Of a DNA stretch of 64,000 bases, positions 58,744 through 64,000 are shown piece by piece (the first letter of the stretch is position 1; every line of letters starts with the position of its first letter). The DNA comes from Sycobia sp. Sy_11 (taxonomy: Eukaryota > Arthropoda > Insecta > Hymenoptera > Epichrysomallidae). Both the position numbers and the translations under genes were made by a program. The notes under the pieces are model-generated. The model was not told where the DNA came from, searched no databases, and worked only from the letters and a program-made list of their open reading frames with translations. The DNA lies in contig JACCIC010000038.1 of assembly GCA_018907035.1 (NCBI GenBank), positions 2,596,001 to 2,660,000 on the forward strand. Direction: 5' to 3'.

Positions 58744-58746
<3 letters not shown>

Positions 58747-59310
58747 GGAAGAGAGAGCTCACAGCGTGAACTTCGATAACGCGATAAGGCGCAGTTAAAC
58801 CCGTGTTTGACCACTGCAGGTTATTGGTTAAACGGCGAGCAGTGGCAGTAGCAGCGGTAGCAGCGGTAGCGACTATAGAAGGTGCAACAGGTCGCTTGAG
58901 CTTGGGCGAATTTTCTGCCTTTCTCCCTCTCTCTTCCCCCACCTCTTTTTCGAGTCCATACCTCGGCGGTAACCTCCTCGAGTCTCCGCGTGCGCGCGTG
59001 CATACACACACATATATGCACGAGCTCGAGGATATCCGCGTCGGCAAGCGTTGCACACAAGCGGAGGCAGAGAGAAAGAGGTGTCGGTTTGCCGTCATTA
59101 GTCAATGTCGACGCTTTTGGGCTCGCAGAAAGCGAGAGTGAGAGATAGAGAAGCCGCGCGGCGCGGATGGGGGAGGGGGGTAGAGCGCTCGGAGCTCCGC
59201 AAAATGTAGGCATCTGCCGGATATCTCCTCCCTGTATCTCGCCGACAAATCCCTGCATTACGCACCCTGTCTGCGCTTTATAAACTCCTACCTGTGGACA
59301 GTTCAGCGTC
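58744..59310. other. GC/CpG-rich island with a GTAGCAGCG short tandem repeat
   Basis: GCAGTAGCAGCGGTAGCAGC-type 9-bp repeats lie at about 58842-58872, followed by CpG-rich DNA to 59260. A TATA/initiator-like pair sits at the right edge (59279-59306). Long frames on both strands lack domains. Confidence 0.4.
59279..59306 (+). promoter_or_regulatory. Possible core promoter (TATAAA + TCA initiator)
   Basis: TATAAA at 59279 precedes TTCAGCG (A at 59305) by 26 bp, at the edge of a CpG-rich island. No coding exon is found downstream. Confidence 0.2.
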
Positions 59311-59968
59311 TGAGTAAATTTGCCCCTTTTTTGTGCTGGCCAAAAAAAACTTCATCAAAAAAAGCAGTCATCGACACCTATCTATAATTCTAATTAGCGC
59401 GTTATGGACACCTCTTTTTGGACTTTAAAAAAGTTGAAAACAACATAATATATATTCTTAAATCAAATGATGACGTGGAAATGGCACGTTTGGAAACTTG
59501 AATAATCTGATGATTGTTACGAAAAAGTATGGAATTACATGGAGCCGACATTGACGTTGACACTAAGAAAGATTTGATATTCCCTGTGCATTTTTTTTTT
59601 TTAATAAAATCAATTTAAGTATATACCAAGTATCCCAGAATTGATTAGACACATTAATGTATCTGTATAGATTATAAAAATCTAAATGAAATAATAACAT
59701 GAATTTTAAGTGAATTGTTATTAGTTTTCGAGTCATTAAATAAGGTTTAATAGTCAACCAAAAATGCAGGACTGGGATTTTCGGTCGAGAGACTCGAATT
59801 AGAAAATTCAGACAGAGAATCTCGTGGACTCTGCACAAGAAGTGGGAAGAAATGATCATCGATTATTTTCGACAAGGAGGAAACTGATCATAGTACGGTC
59901 AGATACGGTCATTGGTCTGCTCTCTCCTATCTTAAAACGGTGGATACGAGATTAGCAGGAGAGACTAT

Positions 59969-60016
<48 letters not shown>

Positions 60017-60821
60017 AAACATCTTTTTTCACACTTTTGTTTCTATGGTCTGTGTATAAAAAATACAGGGAGTAAAATCGATGCTTATTTTCTTAGGCAG
60101 AGCTGTATATAATTCAATATGCGGAGTGCCCAGAGCGCAGGCGCATATTTCACATATTTTATTATTGTTGGATGGATTGGGCTGAAGTTTATGAACGAAA
60201 TTGGACGCGACGAAGGGCCAATCGTGTCCCGACCCCTCTCTCTCTTTCACCACGATCAGTTTTCTCACTTTCGAAAAAAACAATCGATGTTCGTTTCCTC
60301 CCATTTCTTTCAAAGTTCGCGGCAGTCTCCGTCTTCATTTTCAAGTTCCAGCCTCTCGACCGAAAATTCTAATCTTACGTTTTTAATTGGGTATTAAATA
60401 TCGGTTAATAATGTGAAAATTAATAACAAGTCAGTTGAAGCTAATTTTATTATTGCATTCATAAATTTTCATAATCTATACAAATAGGATAATATGTGTA
60501 ATCACTTTTATGACACCTGGTATAATATATATATTTGTTTATGTATCTGTGTGTATACAGATATTTTTATTATTTTTTTTAAATTTATTTTAATGTATTT
60601 TTGATTATAAAGACAACTATTTAATTCTTAAATATAATAGACAATGTCATTATTAGATTCATAGTTTATATGTAGAAATTAATTTATATCATCATCAGGT
60701 GGCATATGCTAACATTTACATCCATTATCAACATGGAAAAGTTGGTCTGGAGAAGTTTGTTTCACTATAGCACTTACAGTACTTTCTTCGCACGGAAAAA
60801 CTTACAATGCTTTAGTTCGCT

Positions 60822-60826
<5 letters not shown>
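59311..60826. other. AT-rich DNA with one (GA)n run
   Basis: A GA microsatellite lies at 59972-60010. A G+C-richer patch at 60180-60360 shows overlapping frames without domains. Confidence 0.45.

Positions 60827-60866
<40 letters not shown>
60827..60866. repeat. (CT)n microsatellite
   Basis: About 20 CT units, continuing as an imperfect CT-rich tract to about 60930. Confidence 0.95.
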
Positions 60867-60875
<9 letters not shown>

Positions 60876-61071
60876 TTCTCTTTCTTATTGTCTCTACTTG
60901 TCTTTATATTTCCCTCTCACTCCTTCTTTATCCTCGCTCAGGCATCATGCGGTAATTCTTCAAGCAGTATACGTCAACGTTCTCACTCGCCCTTGCTTCT
61001 CTCCGTTCGCGCAAAGAAATTCGGCTGCGCTCGAGATAAATTCTGCTCCCCTTCTCTCCGCTGTTCTTTTT

Positions 61072-61076
61072 CTGTC

Positions 61077-61133
<57 letters not shown>
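61072..61133. repeat. (CT)n microsatellite
   Basis: About 30 CT units. Confidence 0.97.
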
Positions 61134-61135
<2 letters not shown>

Positions 61136-61228
61136 AAGGGAAGGAGAAACCTCCCCCTAACGCTCTCCTTTTCAGCCCTTACGATGAGCAGAATCGTGAA
61201 ATTCCCCTTTACGCGGGTTGGAAAAGGG

Positions 61229-61231
61229 GGT

Positions 61232-61271
<40 letters not shown>
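61229..61271. repeat. (GA)n microsatellite
   Basis: About 20 GA units, opposite in strand sense to the CT runs on both sides. Confidence 0.97.
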
Positions 61272-61275
<4 letters not shown>

Positions 61276-61504
61276 GGAAGGGGGTAGATGAGCCGGGGTG
61301 GTCGGATAGGTGGAGGCGTCACAAAAACTCGTTGCCAGAACCGAAAAGTGCTTCCGGCCTTTATTGTCAGCCGCGTAAATCAGCGGGAACGTTCACGCAG
61401 CGAGCGACCAGGATTAAGCGTCCGGTGTAAATCACCCAGCGATTACGAACTCGCTTCACTCTCCTACGGAACGCGACGACGATCTTTCTCTCTATCTATT
61501 TTTG

Positions 61505-61507
61505 GAA

Positions 61508-61540
<33 letters not shown>

Positions 61541-61560
61541 TTCCTCTCTCTCTCCTTTCT
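61505..61560. repeat. (CT)n microsatellite
   Basis: About 14 pure CT units followed by TTCTCTC variants. Confidence 0.95.
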
Positions 61561-63200
61561 CTCGCTTTTCCCCCGCACTCTCGCTCCACGCTTCAGCCAC
61601 CCTTCGTTTTTTTTTTCATTGCGGTGATCACTTCATTCGTTGATAGCCTGAGTACACTCACATTTATATAAGCATCGTCCGAGTGAAAAGGAGGGTCAAT
61701 TCATCCTAGGCCGAAACTTTTATAGCCGAAACAATTTTAGGTTAACTACGATGTCGAAGAGTTGGCAGAGCGTGGAGGTAGGATCCCTGACGTGAAGCTG
61801 AGAAGATAATGAAAAGCAGAGGGAATTCAATGTGCTCGGGACATTTAATGTTATTTTATTAATATTCAGAACAAAATATGCAATTTCTCATTATCCATCT
61901 CTTTAATTACCTTCCATTCCGCTGTACAATATGATATATATTATATTCTTTAGATTTCTGTAAATTTCTTTACTTTGTTGATGCTGATAATCACCGTTTA
62001 GTTTGAAGATCAATATGAATACAGTCATAAATTTCAAATAAATTATTTATGCATGCATTCAGCCTTTTTACTTATTTACTTTTGAAATCATACTGTAAAT
62101 CTGCCATATATGCTCGCATCACTACCAATGATTATTGAATTGTGCTTGTGTTTAAAGGTAAAGTTTTTAGGTGAATTTTGTATAGATAGATAATTTATAT
62201 TACATAAAAACACTTTCAAATTACATCAGTTGGTTTATTAACTTTTAACTATTTTTTACTACAAGTAATATAACATAATGTAGCATAAAGAAATTATATG
62301 CGTGTACGCGTTATAAGCTTATCAGATAATAACTTTAATGATTAGTGAAAGTTATACAATTTTCATTATTAAAATATATTTTGTAATAATTTTTTATTTA
62401 AAAATGTATTACCATAAATTTTTAGCTATAACATATTAAATTTAATAGAATAAAATTAGGAAGAATAAATTATATATATAAAATTTCATAGTTTTAATAT
62501 TGGTATTTTTTAATCTTGTTTGTTTATTTTTTAATCTTTTTATTTATTATTTCAATATTGTTTACTTTTATCTATAAAGTAAATATACTGTTTTATTTGA
62601 CGTAATCAATTGCGAAGTATTATATAAATTGGCTTTAGACATAATTAATTTAGTGCAAACGAATTGTGTATTTATGCATTTATCACTATATAATTAAAAA
62701 TTATAAATGAAAATATAAGCTTGGAAAGTGGTTAGTATATTAAGCTATTACGTAGTCCTACAAAAATAGTAGCAGTAGGAAGGTTCAAGATGGTAGAAAG
62801 TTATCATCGTTTTTATATTTTGAATAAACTGCTCTTGTTCTTTCACATATTACTATTTATAATTATTGTCACAGTCTAAAAAAGTTAATTAACATTTTTT
62901 AATATAATTAGTTATTAAAATTATTTACAATAATAGTGAATAATCCTTTGATCAACGCAATTGAAAATTTCTAACTAATTTTACGACAGTTTTATGAGTA
63001 AGTAGTCGGAAGAAATTTGGAATTGAAATAATTGCGGTCATATATTCACCTATTCCGCTTTAACAATTTCTTTGACCTAAATTTATTAAATAATAATCTT
63101 TATCTGCAGCTGTAAAGCCATAGAAGGAAGCACGAAAAGGATTCCAACAATTAACTGAAAATTGGATCGATTCTAGACCGCATTCTTATTTTCGATTCAA
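61561..63200. other. AT-rich non-coding DNA
   Basis: Nothing recognisable. Confidence 0.4.
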
Positions 63201-64000
63201 CATTCGGTATTATTGGCTTCGCCATATACAAGCATAAATTCTCCAAGTTTCTCTCGACTCACCGTTTCAAATCCCTTGAGCAAATGCAGCGCCATATTTG
63301 CCCAGACATTCGCTCCCTTTAATCGGTCCCGCGCTGCTTCGAGGTCGCGTCATGCCACCAAAAAGTTCGACGTGCCTCTCGCGGCTCCTTGCTAACCCCC
63401 GCCAAAGATAGGCGCGAAAGAGAGCGCAGCGACCGCGGGGCGGCAGCGACGGCAACGTCGTTCCGCGTTCTCCGGCAATCGAAGTCAGGAGGATGGGAGA
63501 AGCGTCTTCCGAAGGGGTTAGCACCCGCAGAATTCAGCCGGTCTCCGGTCCTATACCCGCGGTGGAAGAACAAAGCTTGATTTATTGTAATGAGTTTGCA
63601 GGAGTTAAGAGGACTGCAGCCCCGGCCCAACCTCCCCCCTCCTCCACGCCTCACGCGACTCTTGATTTTATGCTCACCTTCTCTGCTCTCTCCTTTCGCT
63701 CTCTTGCGATTTTCCACCACCCACGATGCGGCTTCGTCCTCCCGCCCCTACCCCTTTACTAGTGCCCTTTCATCCCTCTGTCTGCAGCTCGATATTCAGG
63801 CCGGTGCGGTTTGATGGGGATCCCAGGATCGACCCCGTCATAAACCCTTCTTAGTGGCTCTGCACGGAGCTGCTTTATACTGACACCCCTTATCACCTTA
63901 CCCTTTATTCGTGGCTATTCCCCTTTCTCTCTCACCCTCGCTCTTATAGTTCCACACGTACACACGCTCTTCGTCTCTCGTCTTTCAACTCTCGTTTGTT
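63201..64000. other. GC/CpG-rich island reaching the window edge
   Basis: CpG-dense block (63290-63560) followed by a C/T-rich tract. Several overlapping frames on both strands (63319-63720 minus is the longest) are Arg/Pro/Ser-rich and show no domain. An exon or promoter continuing beyond 64000 cannot be excluded. Confidence 0.35.

Noticed and set aside
63319..63720. 133-codon minus-strand frame near the window edge
   Set aside because: Arg/Gly-rich in a CpG island, overlapped by several other frames, without a domain.

Overview
The window looks like a eukaryotic, probably insect, chromosomal segment. It is AT-rich and poor in genes, with long dinucleotide microsatellites (CA, TA, GA), short GC- and CpG-rich islands, and several mariner-type transposon families of the kind that are abundant in ants and other Hymenoptera. 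No ribosomal RNA, mitochondrial or other taxonomic marker is present. 'Hymenopteran, perhaps an ant' is therefore an inference from repeat content and base composition only. I see no bacterial-style genes and no CRISPR array.

Host genes. The one gene I can assemble with confidence is a four-exon chymotrypsin-family (S1A) serine protease on the minus strand, 47325 down to 43041. It has a signal-peptide exon, an IVGG activation site, a complete His/Asp/Ser triad and in-phase GT-AG introns. Intron 2 carries a dead mariner, and the stop codon lies at the edge of a small inverted-repeat element. A 174-nt stretch at 50271-50444 (minus) reads like the last exon of an unidentified gene. Other long open frames lie in microsatellites or GC-rich islands and are not convincing.

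Mobile elements, left to right: a mariner deletion derivative (671-1537); a second mariner family, internally deleted (2160-2821), with a truncated relative at 26340-26853; a composite inverted-repeat element with GGAAATCT motifs and a 109-bp tandem repeat (4190-5578); a nearly full-length broken mariner (7504-8750); a Penelope-like element with reverse transcriptase and GIY-YIG domains flanked by ~427-bp inverted copies of its own 3' end (9142-10791); a MITE with ~110-bp terminal inverted repeats (17988-18609, second copy 36821-37146), the first copy carrying a fold-back insert; a 4.6-kb R1-clade, Waldo-like retrotransposon inserted in a CA microsatellite (21225-25857); a Tc1-type transposase fragment (about 29270-29543); an internally deleted R1-clade element (39302-40540, minus); a small MITE at the 3' end of the protease gene (42738-43043); a mariner in the protease intron (43860-45037, minus); and a tRNA-derived SINE-like sequence (55205-55400). 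Every transposase or polymerase frame is interrupted, so none looks autonomous now.

The remaining sequence alternates between AT-rich DNA in which I see nothing and GC/CpG-rich islands of 0.3-0.8 kb without convincing reading frames. These islands may be cis-regulatory DNA of neighbouring genes outside the window. No single new 'system' stands out. The most unusual items are the inverted Penelope arrangement, the fold-back insert in the MITE, the deleted R1 element with a 20-bp perfect palindrome in its tail, and the repeat-laden serine protease locus.
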